Shown here: piece by piece, positions 62,301-64,000 of the stretch
Position numbering within the stretch: the first letter of the stretch is position 1
Layout: every line of letters starts with the position of its first letter
Assembly (NCBI GenBank): GCA_038380795.1
Contig: CM076262.1
Coordinates: forward strand, 67,848,629-67,912,628
DNA: 64,000 nucleotides
Reading direction: 5' to 3'
Origin: Pyrocephalus nanus
Lineage: Eukaryota > Chordata > Aves > Passeriformes > Tyrannidae
The notes under the pieces: model-generated
What the model saw: only the letters and a program-made list of their open reading frames with translations
What the model was told of the DNA's origin: nothing
Database searches by the model: none
Translations under genes and position numbers: made by a program

Positions 62301-64000
62301 AGCTTCCATCCAGTCCCAAAAACAGCTACAGGCAAGGAAGATCCAATTCATATAGTAATTCATCAAAATATTTTCTGATCAGAGAAAGTCAGCAAGGAAC
62401 CAGTGCAGGGCATTTACTCAGTGAAACAAACAATTCATTTCCATGAGGGAGCTAAACTAGGGAAGTAGGTCTGTCCCAAGTATCCATGCGCCCTCACTAT
62501 CCTTGTGCCTGACTGAATGGGGCCACGCAGCCATCCCCTGGTCTGCCTCTAGGAAAGGCCACTTAAAGCAGCCTCGCTTCCCATGCAGAAAGAAGGGGAT
62601 GAACAGGAGCACAGGCATGTAGAGGGAACGTGGTGCTACCTCAGTGCTCCTGCTTTGTGCCAGGCAGAGCCATCAGGGATGGAGTCTGGCCCTGCATTGC
62701 TGGAACACTCACTGGGTGAGCCAGAGCACCTTCATCTCAGCACTGCCAGATAAATTTGGGGGTCTCATTTACTCCACTCAATTCAGGTATGCAGTCAACC
62801 AAATCCCTGAAGCGGTGGATGTAAGCAGTGAAGAAAAACGGGCACCTCCTGCTGAGCCCTCAGACCATTGTCTGACTGTGCTGGAAGCCTGGGCTGAGCA
62901 AACTCCTGCTCTGGTACCTTGGTTTATTCCCCAAATCTAATCTTCCTAATGCAGAAAGAATCTGGGCCAGAGCACCAGTCCTAAAGCAGCTGCCATTAGT
63001 CTCCTTACATCCAGCAAACTCCTTGCATGGATGAAAGGATTGTGTGCAACTGCTTGGATTCTGAGCATGGCAGACATTTCTGAAACCTCTGCAACATCTG
63101 GCCTTTAGGAACACAGTGTTAAAAGGAAAGCTGAGGACCTTTGTCTCAGGTTTCCATTAAAGCATGTATGACATACAACCATTTCACAAATATTCCCCCA
63201 CAACAGCATGCAGGCAGATGGCCCCCAGGAGAGCTTGAAAGACAGCACAAAGAGAGGAGCTCACACTTCTGTCATCTGGGAGAAAAAGGTAAAGCAGAAC
63301 TCTTGTACGAGATGACTGAATTTGGACAGAAGGCATTTTCTACCTCCAGAGCTATCACAAGAGGTTCCCCAATGACCCCAAAAGACAAGATATATGACTT
63401 GTAGAGGCTTAATCTTTTCATCCAAAGTCTTGTTATAAAGCAACAACACATTCCCCCCCAAAAAATTAAATTCCACTATGCTGAAATTGCAAATGGTTAA
63501 ACAAAAGAAGGTATTTCATTAAAACTCACTGACATTCATCTCTTCATTGCACTTCTGCACAGATTTTTTTATCCCCTAATTTTGTTTTCCTTTTAAATAC
63601 TTTTTCAGTGGCATTAGTACTGATTCCAGTTTGTCTGGATTTGCAGGATTTACACGCATTGGGGGGCTACAGTCTGTAGAAAGGTAAAAAGGAGATTAGG
63701 AAAGACACTCTCTTCATTTGGCTTTTCTCTATCAATGTTTGTTAAAGGTGCTAATGTTGCAGATGGTCAGCAATATTCTGCCAGGTGATGATATCAAGGA
63801 TGAAGAATGAAGCCAAATTACCATTATTCTAGCTTAGAAACAACTAGCAGATAGTTCTGCAAAAACAAGCGTATGTTAAAACTCTTTTACATTTAATGTA
63901 ATTTAGAAAATTTATTCTGTGGATTAAAAGGAATTTACCTTTGAAGTGTGCGTTAAAACACACAGACAGACATTTTATGGACTTCGTTCAATGGGAAAAA
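59370..64000. other. AT-rich non-coding stretch to the window end
   Basis: A T9 run lies near 60121, a G10 run at 61500-61509, and short ORFs are present, including a 98-codon frame at 62644-62940 and a 103-codon frame at 60411-60722. None has a recognised product. No repeat family, RNA gene or island was recognised. Confidence 0.5.

Noticed and set aside
1..64000. CRISPR arrays, operons, toxin-antitoxin or other prokaryotic systems
   Set aside because: No regularly spaced repeats, no operon-like gene packing and no ribosome-binding-site patterns. The repeats and CpG islands are vertebrate-type.
1..64000. tRNA and rRNA genes
   Set aside because: No tRNA A/B-box cloverleaf or rRNA-like conserved stretch was recognised by eye. 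A tRNAscan or Infernal run would settle it.

Overview
The window looks like non-coding nuclear DNA from a bird. Three repeats support this. There is a 3' end of a CR1 (chicken repeat 1) LINE at about 9660-9842. There is a solo LTR of an avian endogenous-retrovirus type at 54960-55534. There is a 5'-truncated RTE-clade LINE at 6565-7488, most like the AviRTE group reported from only some bird lineages. No bacterial or plasmid features, CRISPR array, rRNA or tRNA were seen. No recognisable host protein-coding exon was found on either strand. The only long reading frame with recognisable homology belongs to the RTE copy.

Layout. Positions 1-9,650 are AT-rich intergenic or intronic sequence holding a pyrimidine-skewed kilobase that ends at a strong splice-donor match (1871/1872), an overlapping sense/antisense ORF pair (2670-3108), the RTE insertion with a 10-bp target-site duplication, and a small GC-rich patch (8330-9010). 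Positions 9,650-26,480 hold the CR1 tail and otherwise AT-rich DNA with scattered GC-rich patches. Positions 26,480-28,480 are a CpG island with a polypurine tract, a 20-G homopolymer and a TATA box, followed by sequence that resembles a conserved non-coding block (29,070-30,020). A second small CpG island with a consensus splice donor lies at 33,100-33,440. A compact symmetric cluster of SOX-type and nuclear-receptor-type motifs lies at 39,041-39,102. Probable decayed LINE sequence lies at about 41,540-41,990. A third, large CpG island with a TATA box and paired TTAATTAA sites lies at 47,540-48,720. The solo LTR lies at about 55 kb, and the rest is unremarkable AT-rich DNA.

Interpretation. 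Three CpG islands in an ORF-poor, AT-rich background, with homeodomain-, SOX- and nuclear-receptor-like motifs, resemble the regulatory surroundings or 5' non-coding exons of a vertebrate developmental gene or lncRNA. I cannot name the gene. I found no exotic new gene system. The best-supported findings are the TSD-flanked RTE copy, the TSD-flanked solo LTR, the palindromic regulatory cluster near 39.05 kb and the unassigned CpG-island promoters.
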